Assembly: GCA_002401655.1 (NCBI GenBank)
Contig: NVTT01000034.1
Coordinates: 17,695 to 22,863 of the forward strand
Direction: 5' to 3'
Length of the DNA stretch: 5,169 nt
DNA from: Gammaproteobacteria bacterium
Lineage (GTDB): Bacteria > Pseudomonadota > Gammaproteobacteria > Enterobacterales > Kangiellaceae
Both the position numbers and the translations under genes were made by a program. Positions 1 to 5,169 of the stretch are shown here, piece by piece. How positions within the stretch are numbered: the stretch's first letter is position 1; every line of letters begins with the position of its first letter. Below the pieces are notes generated by a model that made no database searches, was not told the DNA's origin, and worked only from the letters and a program-made list of their open reading frames with translations.

Positions 1-144
1 TTTATTGATTTAGATATTGATGGCGATACTCAGTTTCCGGAATTCGAGCACTTAAATTTAACTGAAACAAATCGAGAAAATCATCAGAAAGATGAAAAAA
101 ACCCCTATGACTATCAGTTCGTCGATTATCAGGTTTCCAAATGA
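1..144 (+). CDS. folA: Dihydrofolate reductase, C-terminal 47 residues (5' end outside window)
   Basis: The frame is open from base 1 to a TGA at 142-144 and encodes the last 47 residues of a protein that begins upstream. It contains the DHFR C-terminal signature: an I-D-x-D-x-x-GDT-x-FP-x-F/Y-E stretch at visible residues 4-16, then a variable loop, then an N-P-Y-x-Y-x-F strand close to the end. This lines up with the E. coli FolA tail, which has G-D-T-H-F-P followed by N-S-x-x-Y-x-F. DHFR reduces dihydrofolate to tetrahydrofolate with NADPH in the cytoplasm, feeding thymidylate, purine and methionine synthesis. The catalytic N-terminal half is not visible, so integrity of the whole enzyme cannot be judged. 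The TGA overlaps the ATG of the next gene (ATGA, 141-144), which suggests co-transcription and coupled translation. Confidence 0.9.
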   Translation, partial: FIDLDIDGDTQFPEFEHLNLTETNRENHQKDEKNPYDYQFVDYQVSK

Positions 145-509
145 AAAATGTTCTAGTGTTAGCCATATTATTTTTTACTTTATTTGTAGGCAATGTGAAA
201 AGTGAGGAAATAACAGAGCAGTCATTCATAGGGAAATGGTGTGGAACATGGGATCAAATATTTGAATTTTGCTTAACGATTGATAGCCTTGATTCCGATT
301 CAATGGCAAAATACCAATGGAAGGAATTTGCTGACGGTAAATTTAAAAAAAGCAATAAATCGGTTAGCCGAATTAATCGCAATACATTAAAAATTGATAA
401 TATTTTTCTGGTTATAGATGAAAATAATTTAAGCCAAGCGAATGCAATTGGTATTTTTAAAGTTAGAAGTAGAGTTTCCGTCGTCACTAAACAGACTTCG
501 AAACTCTAG
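141..509 (+). CDS. Small exported protein of unknown function
   Basis: This gene encodes 122 residues that I cannot assign to a named family. The N-terminus looks like a Sec signal peptide: Met-Lys-Asn, a hydrophobic core at residues 4-17, and a plausible cleavage site after V-K-S at 19-21. No lipobox cysteine is present. The mature protein of about 100 residues starts with an acidic stretch, then a G-K-W-C-G-T-W segment at 31-37 and a second cysteine at 44; this pair could form a disulfide in the periplasm. The rest is polar with alternating hydrophobic residues, as in a small beta-rich domain. The ATG overlaps the folA stop, with a weak AGG-type ribosome site at 131-133, seven bases upstream. 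The stop is followed after 4 bases by the GFA-family gene. Gene reality is well supported by position and signal peptide; function is unknown. Confidence 0.75.
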   Translation: MKNVLVLAILFFTLFVGNVKSEEITEQSFIGKWCGTWDQIFEFCLTIDSLDSDSMAKYQWKEFADGKFKKSNKSVSRINRNTLKIDNIFLVIDENNLSQANAIGIFKVRSRVSVVTKQTSKL

Positions 510-513
510 TAAC

Positions 514-915
514 ATGGTTTCATCTGGTCAATGTTTATGTGGTTCGGTTTCATTTAAAGTAGAAATGCCAACCAATTGGATGGCTCATTGCCATTGCACA
601 CTATGCCAAAAAGCGCACGGTTCAGCATTTGTCACTTGGGTAGGCGTGAATAAAGAACGTGTTATCATTGATGATAGTGAAAATAGCCTGACTTGGTTTA
701 AATCATCCAAAAATGCTGAACGAGGATTCTGCGATTTGTGTGGAAGCAGTTTATTTTTTCGTTCTGAAAATTGGGCAAATGAACTCCATATTGTAAGAGC
801 TAATTTTACGGGTGCTTTAGACAGAGAACCTCAATCACACGGATATTATGATACGCATGTTTCTTGGTTTTCGGTTAATGATAATTTACAAAAAAAACCG
901 ACCCAAACAAATTAA
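514..915 (+). CDS. GFA-family (glutathione-dependent formaldehyde-activating enzyme-like) zinc protein
   Basis: The 133-residue product has the complete cysteine pattern of the GFA / CENP-V fold. C7-x-C9-G and C73-x-x-C76 correspond to the structural zinc site, and C26-x-C28-x-x-C31 to the second, catalytic zinc site of Paracoccus Gfa. A G-S-A-F segment at 36-39 after the second motif is also typical. The founding member was described as joining formaldehyde to glutathione, but most short GFA paralogues have no proven substrate, so a formaldehyde role here is inference. I chose the ATG at 514, which puts C-x-C-G near the N-terminus as usual. An in-frame ATG at 442 would add 24 residues overlapping the upstream gene with no family resemblance. 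There is no clear ribosome site before 514; the upstream stop 4 bases away suggests translational coupling. It is probably cytoplasmic, with no signal peptide. Confidence 0.88.
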   Translation: MVSSGQCLCGSVSFKVEMPTNWMAHCHCTLCQKAHGSAFVTWVGVNKERVIIDDSENSLTWFKSSKNAERGFCDLCGSSLFFRSENWANELHIVRANFTGALDREPQSHGYYDTHVSWFSVNDNLQKKPTQTN

Positions 916-921
916 ACAGTT

Positions 922-926
922 AAGGA
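922..926 (+). promoter_or_regulatory. Ribosome binding site supporting the TTG start at 934
   Basis: AAGGA lies seven bases upstream of the TTG at 934. The preceding in-frame stop is at 913-915 and no ATG or GTG lies between, so this site decides in favour of the unusual TTG start. Confidence 0.7.
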
Positions 927-933
927 ATTTATT

Positions 934-2157
934 TTGGCAACTACAATTATCCTATTTGCAACACCCTTTTTTTTCTTACTTATATTCATAGAACTATATG
1001 TCAATAAGCGACGTAATGCCGGTGTTTACCGATTAAACGATTCTCTTACCAGTTTATCATTAGGCGTTATCAGCCAAACAAAAAAATTAGTCATCTTTAG
1101 TTTTGCGTCAATCGTTTATGCATGGGCACCTGATTCGATTGCACTATTTCACTTATCAGAAGATTATCTAGCCACATGGATTTTTAGCTTCATATTTTAT
1201 GATTTTTTATATTATTGGTTTCATCGAACATCCCATAATGTTAACTTTTTATGGGCATCACATGTCGTCCACCACCAAAGTGAAGAATACAATTTAACAA
1301 CTGCATTACGACAAACCAGCAGTTCTGTGATGATTTGGATATTTTATATTCCGAGTTTTGTTATCGGAATTCCGGCAGAAGTATTTTTTGTTAGTGGTGC
1401 TTTAAACTTAGTTTATCAGTATTGGGTTCACACTCGTTTAATCGGAAAACTAGGCTGGTATGAGTCTATTTTTGTTACACCATCACATCATCGCGTACAT
1501 CACGGGCAGAATGAAATTTATATTGATAGAAACCATGGCGGTGTTTTTATTCTTTGGGATAAATGGTTTGGAACATTTCAAGAGGAACTTGAAAGCGAGG
1601 AAGTAATCTATGGCGTTAGGCGACCATTAAGAAGTTTTAATCCATTGTGGGCAAATATTCATACTTGGTTTTCGTTATTAACGGATGCCTTTAGGACTAA
1701 AAACTGGGCAGATAAATTTAAAATCTGGTTTATGCCGACAGGCTGGCGACCAGCTGATGTGGAATTAAGTTACCCTGTTATAAAGCAATCTGCTGGAGCT
1801 CAAATAAAATACAATCCCGAACCTAATAATTCCGTTAAAATCTATACTTTAATTCAGTATATTTTTTGCATTTTATTTGGCGTGATTTTTATTCAAAGTA
1901 CATTAGAATTGGTATTTCATATTCAGTTTTCGATATGGATATTAATAACATTACCGTTGTTTCTAAATGGTTGGTTCTTAGAGTCTAAAGAACACGTTAA
2001 ATATTGGGAGTTACTAAGATTATCCATTTCGATATTGTTAATTTTCGCATTGCGAGATTCTTTCGCTCAATGGATACTAATTTTTAGTGCTGGCTACTTT
2101 CTATTTTCACTATTATTTCTGGCTGTACTATTTAAAACGACGATTAAAAAAATATAA
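934..2157 (+). CDS. Fatty acid hydroxylase superfamily membrane protein, AGMO-like (sterol desaturase family)
   Basis: This 407-residue integral membrane protein carries the full histidine set of the superfamily: H97-x3-H101, H110-x2-H113-H114, H166, H185-H186-x2-H189-H190 and H201, expected to bind a di-iron centre on the cytoplasmic face. The segment around 113-130 (HH-x-S-E-E-Y-N followed by T-A-L-R-Q) closely resembles alkylglycerol monooxygenase (AGMO/TMEM195), which cleaves ether lipids with tetrahydrobiopterin, and is less like C-4 sterol or carotenoid hydroxylases. Hydrophobic segments appear near 3-23, 52-65, 79-96, 131-162, 302-325, 329-348, 360-374 and 378-400. The long C-terminal membrane region, beyond the usual catalytic core, also fits the AGMO layout. 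Translation starts at TTG. The gene ends the folA-led cluster, 18 bases after the GFA gene. Family assignment is firm; the exact substrate (ether lipid, sterol or fatty acid) is inference. Confidence 0.9.
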   Translation: MATTIILFATPFFFLLIFIELYVNKRRNAGVYRLNDSLTSLSLGVISQTKKLVIFSFASIVYAWAPDSIALFHLSEDYLATWIFSFIFYDFLYYWFHRTSHNVNFLWASHVVHHQSEEYNLTTALRQTSSSVMIWIFYIPSFVIGIPAEVFFVSGALNLVYQYWVHTRLIGKLGWYESIFVTPSHHRVHHGQNEIYIDRNHGGVFILWDKWFGTFQEELESEEVIYGVRRPLRSFNPLWANIHTWFSLLTDAFRTKNWADKFKIWFMPTGWRPADVELSYPVIKQSAGAQIKYNPEPNNSVKIYTLIQYIFCILFGVIFIQSTLELVFHIQFSIWILITLPLFLNGWFLESKEHVKYWELLRLSISILLIFALRDSFAQWILIFSAGYFLFSLLFLAVLFKTTIKKI

Positions 2158-2243
2158 TTTTTATTAGTCACCTGCACCCATTTGGTTTAGTTTGAGTTAT
2201 GGAGGGTGATTAGCCTCCTAATCGCCCCTGCTAAATATTACAG
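2158..2243. other. Intergenic spacer between convergent transcription units
   Basis: This 86-base gap separates the stop of the AGMO-like gene (plus) from the stop of the methyltransferase gene (minus). Apart from the hairpin at 2204-2227 I see no open frame or promoter. A CACCC at 2175-2179 could pair with GGGTG at 2204-2208 as an alternative to the main hairpin. Confidence 0.8.
2204..2227. terminator. Hairpin between convergent genes, possible bidirectional terminator
   Basis: GGGTGATTAG (2204-2213) pairs with CTAATCGCCC (2218-2227) over ten base pairs around a 4-base loop (CCTC); the only imperfect pair is a U-G wobble read on the plus strand, which becomes an A-C mismatch on the minus transcript. 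Its place between two convergent stops suggests transcript end formation. Neither side carries a run of T, so it is not a classical intrinsic terminator; it may stabilise 3' ends or act with Rho. Confidence 0.5.
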
Positions 2244-2984
2244 TTAAGGCTTAACAAATCGAAAGGCGAATCTATCTTGCTTACCTTTCATTGAACGCCA
2301 TGATTGATTTAAATCATCATTTGGATTTCTTAGTACATCCGTAGAATCATCAAATTTAAAACCTACAGACTCTATTTTTTCTTTAACAAAATTTTCACCA
2401 ATCCGATGAAGTTTTCTTGTTTTGGTTAATCCAGAATTAGGCTCAGCTGAATTATCTAGTACAACAAAATGACCGCCTGGTTTTAGAAGCTTATAGATAT
2501 TAGATAGAAAGTCATTTTGATCAACTCTAGGATTCATCAACACGTCATGTAACGCGAAAAAAATGATAACAACATCTAATTCGCCTTCATTAACTAAATT
2601 CTCCTCTAGCACATCGGGTAATTGATACAACTTATGGCGTCTTAACGCAGTAACGTTCTTTAATCGTTCGCCTTCGATTCTCCTTTGTGAGAGTGTCTCT
2701 GCATAAATATGTCCACCGTCGCCAATCGCTCTGGAAACTAACTCGGTCGTATAACCGCCACCAGCACCAATCTCTAAAACCTTTGAACCAGCCTTAATCA
2801 TTGAGAATGGAAGAATTAATAATGGTTTTCTCGAATCATCTTGTTTTAGATCTGCTTTGGGACGCAAAGGGTGTGAGATCGCCTTTTCGTAAATAGATGA
2901 TTCAAAAGAAATAGCCGGACTCGTGAAGATGAGAAACATTGAAAGAGATAGTAATATTTTTGCCTGTGACTTTAGTCTTAACAT
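2244..2984 (-). CDS. Predicted exported SAM-dependent methyltransferase (COG4798-like)
   Basis: From the ATG at 2984 the product is 246 residues. Residues 1-26 look like a Sec signal peptide: basic start with R3, K5 and K9, hydrophobic core 10-20, and likely cleavage after A-I-S. The rest is a class I methyltransferase: motif I V-L-E-I-G-A-G-G-G-Y at 69-78, an acidic residue E96 at the end of strand 2, D-V-V-I-I-F-F-A-L-H-D at 137-147, and L-K-P-G-G at 167-171. The S-H-P-x-R-P entry segment near 37-42 and the closing D-R-F-x-x-x-F-x-K-P match the 'predicted methyltransferase' group COG4798, whose members often carry signal peptides; the substrate is unknown. I chose this start because GAGG (2991-2994) sits six bases upstream; an in-frame TTG at 3026 would overlap coaX and bury the signal peptide. 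It follows coaX after 31 bases and probably shares its transcript. Confidence 0.87.
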   Translation of the reverse strand: MLRLKSQAKILLSLSMFLIFTSPAISFESSIYEKAISHPLRPKADLKQDDSRKPLLILPFSMIKAGSKVLEIGAGGGYTTELVSRAIGDGGHIYAETLSQRRIEGERLKNVTALRRHKLYQLPDVLEENLVNEGELDVVIIFFALHDVLMNPRVDQNDFLSNIYKLLKPGGHFVVLDNSAEPNSGLTKTRKLHRIGENFVKEKIESVGFKFDDSTDVLRNPNDDLNQSWRSMKGKQDRFAFRFVKP

Positions 2985-2990
2985 AGAGAA

Positions 2991-2994
2991 CCTC
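2991..2994 (-). promoter_or_regulatory. Ribosome binding site for the methyltransferase gene
   Basis: On the minus strand GAGG lies six bases before the ATG at 2984. It supports that start over the in-frame TTG at 3026. Confidence 0.65.
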
Positions 2995-3008
2995 GCTTTA
3001 TTTCGTTG

Positions 3009-3028
3009 TATTGATTCAATAATCAATA
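3009..3028. repeat. AT-rich inverted repeat spanning the coaX stop codon
   Basis: TATTGATT (3009-3016) and AATCAATA (3021-3028) form a perfect 8-bp inverted repeat with a 4-base centre. It covers the last codons and TGA of coaX, upstream of the methyltransferase ribosome site. It could be a weak RNA hairpin or a protein-binding site, but in AT-rich DNA such a repeat may be chance. Confidence 0.35.
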
Positions 3029-3777
3029 TATTTAATAAGACCTCTAAACACTAGAAGTCCATCATAGGTATAATGATTATTTTGTGATACTGATAATTTT
3101 TTGCACCAATATCCCCCACCACCTCCGGTAAATATCCATTGCTCAACTTGATGATGTCTTGTGACTTCACTTATGCTGTTTTCTAGATATCCTTGAATCA
3201 TTTGATCAACACCAAATTTAACACATTCATTGGTCGATACTCCAAGTAGGTTTTCGTCTATATCTACCTGTTGCTCTGACACAAGAATTCGATTAGTTGC
3301 TTTTAAACTATCTAATAATAATTGTTTTCCTGGTGCAATCTGACCACCTAGGTGTTGTCCATTTTTACTGACAACATCAAGAGTAATCGCAGTTCCTATA
3401 TCTACAATTCCGATCGTCTTTTTTGAGGGCTGAGTAGCAACAATAGTTAACCATCGATCAACTCCAAGAGTTTCAAATTTTTCATAGGCACAGGTAATAT
3501 GACCGCCTGTTTTTTCCGTTTTAACGAAGGTAGAACTAATTTTTAACTTATGCAATATTGAGGAGAGTTGTTCATTATCTAGTGATTTTCTAACTGACGA
3601 TATGTAGGCCATCGAAATAGTGTTTTTAGCACCGATTTTTGAAAGTTCCGAGACTAACCGATTCAGTGAGTCTGTTTTTTTCACTTTCCCAATACTTAAT
3701 TGTGATTCAATATCTAAGGAAGTATCAAAAATCATGTATTTAAGAAAAGTATTACCCCAGTCAATAAGTAAGTTCAT
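3016..3777 (-). CDS. coaX: Type III pantothenate kinase
   Basis: The 253-residue product has the usual CoaX length and order of motifs. D6-W-G-N-T10 is the phosphate-binding start of the acetate/sugar kinase-Hsc70-actin fold. G105-x-D107-R-W109 is the pantothenate-site motif with the catalytic Asp. V-D126-I-G-T-A130 with T132 and D134 is the second nucleotide motif. L-G-G (143-145) and P-G (149-150) follow, and T-G-G-G-G at 217-221 is near the end. The enzyme phosphorylates pantothenate, the first committed step of coenzyme A synthesis, in the cytoplasm; the family needs a monovalent cation and resists CoA feedback. Its ATG overlaps the birA stop by ATGA (3774-3777), and AAGGGG lies six bases upstream, inside birA. 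One small departure is Phe11 after D-x-G-N-T, where Arg is common. Identity is secure. Confidence 0.95.
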   Translation of the reverse strand: MNLLIDWGNTFLKYMIFDTSLDIESQLSIGKVKKTDSLNRLVSELSKIGAKNTISMAYISSVRKSLDNEQLSSILHKLKISSTFVKTEKTGGHITCAYEKFETLGVDRWLTIVATQPSKKTIGIVDIGTAITLDVVSKNGQHLGGQIAPGKQLLLDSLKATNRILVSEQQVDIDENLLGVSTNECVKFGVDQMIQGYLENSISEVTRHHQVEQWIFTGGGGGYWCKKLSVSQNNHYTYDGLLVFRGLIKYIDY

Positions 3778-4814
3778 TGCTTTCCCCTTAAACTCACCTC
3801 ACCAGAATAAAATGTTTTTTCTCCTTGATTCGTTTGTACTATTATTGCACCATTTTTATCTATACCTTTTTCAATTCCATCAATATTAGCATTGTGTGTT
3901 TTAATCGTTACTGCTTGGTCAATAAACGCGCTATTTTTTTCCCATTTTTTATTAAATGCCTCAAAACCCTGATGAATAAAGCGGTCGATAGTTTGATCCA
4001 GTTCGATCAGTAAGTTAGCCATAAACCTAGTTTTATCAATCTTTTTTGATAATATCTCTAACAAGTTGATCCAAGGTTGATTGATTTCCTTTGAGAATTT
4101 TTCTGGCATATCCCAATTAATTCCGATTCCAATATTAATAAAACTAGTATCATTTGAATCTCCACTTGCTTCAACTAAAATCCCCGCTAGTTTCCTATTA
4201 TTACAAAGTAAATCATTGGGCCATTTAAGCTTTACTTGTTGAGCCGTCTTTACTTTTTGAGCCTCAAGATTATTAATCGCTTCCGTCAAACCAATTCCTA
4301 TAGCTAAGCTCAATCCACCAAGTACGCTTAAACCAACAGGCAACTCAATTCCTATAGAAAAATATAAATTGGCTCCAAAAGGTGAAATCCATTGATTTCC
4401 TTTTCGACCTCGTCCTTCTGACTGATGTTCAGCGATACAAACTCTGCCTGAAGAAATAAAGTTTTTATTCTGTCCATTTCTTTTCTCGGCACTTTTATCC
4501 CATTTGTTAGAAATATACGTTGAAGTTGAATCAATTGTCGTTAAAAGATCAATCTGCGGGAAGTGTTTCAGTCTGTTTTCTACCAAGGAATCAAGTTTAT
4601 TTTTGTCTATCAAATTTAAACCATCTGGTATTTTGTATCCTTTTCCTTTTACTGAATAAATTTCTATGTCCCAAGATTGTAATTTTGCCACTAGCTTCCA
4701 AACAGCTGTTCGAGAAACTCCAATTTGTTCGGCTAAGTGTTGCCCTGAATGAAACTCTCCATCAGCTAGAACGTTTAGCAATAAATTAACTCTTTGATTA
4801 GCATCCATTTTCAT
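3774..4814 (-). CDS. birA: Bifunctional biotin-[acetyl-CoA carboxylase] ligase and biotin operon repressor
   Basis: This 346-residue protein has the three-domain plan of E. coli BirA (321 residues). Residues 7-62 form a winged helix-turn-helix, with S-R-T-A-V-W-K-L at 34-41 as recognition helix. The catalytic core has D-S-T at 95-97, the biotinyl-AMP loop G-R-G-R-K-G at 134-139, K197-W-P-N-D201 and L-A-G-I-L-V-E at 209-215. A small C-terminal domain follows from about 298. It makes biotinyl-AMP and transfers biotin to the carboxyl carrier protein of acetyl-CoA carboxylase. The DNA-binding domain implies biotin-gene repression as in E. coli; no operator is recognisable here. Relative to E. coli there is an extra stretch of about 14 residues near 106-122. 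The ATG overlaps the murB stop (ATGA, 4811-4814); a second ATG two codons later is possible. The ribosome site is weak, suggesting coupling to murB. Confidence 0.96.
   Translation of the reverse strand: MKMDANQRVNLLLNVLADGEFHSGQHLAEQIGVSRTAVWKLVAKLQSWDIEIYSVKGKGYKIPDGLNLIDKNKLDSLVENRLKHFPQIDLLTTIDSTSTYISNKWDKSAEKRNGQNKNFISSGRVCIAEHQSEGRGRKGNQWISPFGANLYFSIGIELPVGLSVLGGLSLAIGIGLTEAINNLEAQKVKTAQQVKLKWPNDLLCNNRKLAGILVEASGDSNDTSFINIGIGINWDMPEKFSKEINQPWINLLEILSKKIDKTRFMANLLIELDQTIDRFIHQGFEAFNKKWEKNSAFIDQAVTIKTHNANIDGIEKGIDKNGAIIVQTNQGEKTFYSGEVSLRGKQ
3784..3789 (-). promoter_or_regulatory. Ribosome binding site for coaX inside birA
   Basis: On the minus strand AAGGGG stands six bases before the coaX ATG, within the last codons of birA. 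With the 4-base gene overlap it supports coupled translation and fixes the coaX start. Confidence 0.65.
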
Positions 4815-5169
4815 TTAATCAATTTTAACCTTTCAGCAAAATCTATTCCTAGAACGCGCACTTCTGGTTCTAAAATAATTCCATATAATGACTTTATTTT
4901 CTGCATAACATAACAGGCTAAATTCAAAATTTTTAAACCTTGTGTTTCTCCAAAATTAACTAAGACCAGAGCTTGTTGTTCATGGATAGCGACATCTCCT
5001 ACTCGTTTCCCTTTGAGTCCGGCATTGTCAATTAACCAACCGGCTGCAACTTTAATTTTTTCGCCGGTCTTATCCGGGTAACCCACAATATTTGGAAATT
5101 GATTTTTAAGTTTTTTAAATTTATCCGAACTGACCGTTGGGTTTTTAAAAAAACTACCTGCATTAGCTA
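4811..5169 (-). CDS. murB: UDP-N-acetylenolpyruvoylglucosamine reductase, C-terminal part (5' end outside window)
   Basis: About 118 C-terminal residues are visible; the reading frame stays open to the window edge. It opens with A-N-A-G-S-F-F-K-N-P (codons at about 5138-5167), the MurB motif whose Ser is the proton donor (S229 in E. coli). Next come a G-Y-P segment near 5078-5086, A-A-G-W-L-I-D-x-A-G-L-K-G, V-A-I-H-E-Q-Q-A-L-V-L-V-N, and near the end L-E-P-E-V-R, which carries the second catalytic acid (E325 in E. coli). This is the E. coli-type MurB tail. The enzyme uses NADPH and FAD to reduce enolpyruvyl-UDP-GlcNAc to UDP-MurNAc, an early cytoplasmic step of peptidoglycan synthesis. The apparent GTG at 5086 is an internal Val, not a start, because homology continues upstream. 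The stop overlaps the birA ATG. Confidence 0.95.
   Translation of the reverse strand, partial: ANAGSFFKNPTVSSDKFKKLKNQFPNIVGYPDKTGEKIKVAAGWLIDNAGLKGKRVGDVAIHEQQALVLVNFGETQGLKILNLACYVMQKIKSLYGIILEPEVRVLGIDFAERLKLIK

Noticed and set aside
2..229. Minus-strand open frame opposite folA and the small exported protein
   Set aside because: It is a shadow of two plus-strand frames, one of which is clearly folA; its translation has no recognisable features.
442..513. Upstream in-frame ATG extending the GFA-family gene by 24 residues
   Set aside because: The extension overlaps the 3' end of the upstream gene, shows no GFA resemblance, and would move the N-terminal C-x-C-G motif away from its usual position.
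2985..3026. TTG start giving a 260-residue methyltransferase
   Set aside because: It overlaps coaX, lacks a ribosome site and places 14 polar residues before the signal peptide; the ATG at 2984 has GAGG at good spacing.
3030..3060. Possible internal promoter for the methyltransferase at the end of coaX
   Set aside because: AT-rich hexamers occur, but no -35/-10 pair with normal spacing is convincing.
3620..4013. Plus-strand open frames opposite coaX and birA
   Set aside because: They lie antisense to strongly conserved enzymes and their products look like translated reverse complements of those genes.
3774..4814. Biotin operator (BioO-like) site near birA
   Set aside because: I looked for the dyad with TTGTAAACC/GGTTTACAA halves and saw no match in the window.
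4811..5086. Stand-alone 91-residue gene starting at GTG 5086
   Set aside because: The frame continues to the window edge with unmistakable MurB sequence, so this is only the tail of murB.

Overview
The window is a compact, AT-rich stretch of bacterial chromosome, most likely from a gammaproteobacterium. This rests on the murB-birA gene order, the E. coli-like MurB tail, and a BirA with an N-terminal DNA-binding domain followed by a type III pantothenate kinase gene, a birA-coaX order known from Pseudomonas and relatives. No genus can be named from the sequence alone. There are no mobile elements, RNA genes, CRISPR repeats or long gene-free stretches.

Left half, plus strand (1-2157): the 3' end of folA (dihydrofolate reductase), a small exported protein of unknown function, a GFA-family zinc protein, and a 407-residue membrane protein of the fatty acid hydroxylase superfamily that resembles alkylglycerol monooxygenase (AGMO). 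The junctions are a 4-base overlap and gaps of 4 and 18 bases, so they read as one transcription unit led by folA or by something further upstream. folA was identified by translating the open frame from base 1; its start lies outside the window.

Right half, minus strand (5169 down to 2244): the 3' end of murB (peptidoglycan precursor reductase), birA (biotin-protein ligase and probable biotin repressor), coaX (type III pantothenate kinase) and a predicted exported SAM-dependent methyltransferase. murB/birA and birA/coaX each overlap by the 4 bases ATGA, and the methyltransferase follows coaX after 31 bases, so this is probably a second operon mixing cell-wall and cofactor functions with an accessory gene at its end.

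The two units converge on an 86-base spacer (2158-2243) holding a strong 10-bp hairpin without a U-tract. Core housekeeping genes sit at both outer ends and less conserved genes lie toward the meeting point. The most interesting points are the AGMO-like hydroxylase in a folA operon (AGMO enzymes use tetrahydrobiopterin, and DHFR handles reduced pterins), the methyltransferase with a signal peptide, and the unassigned small exported protein.
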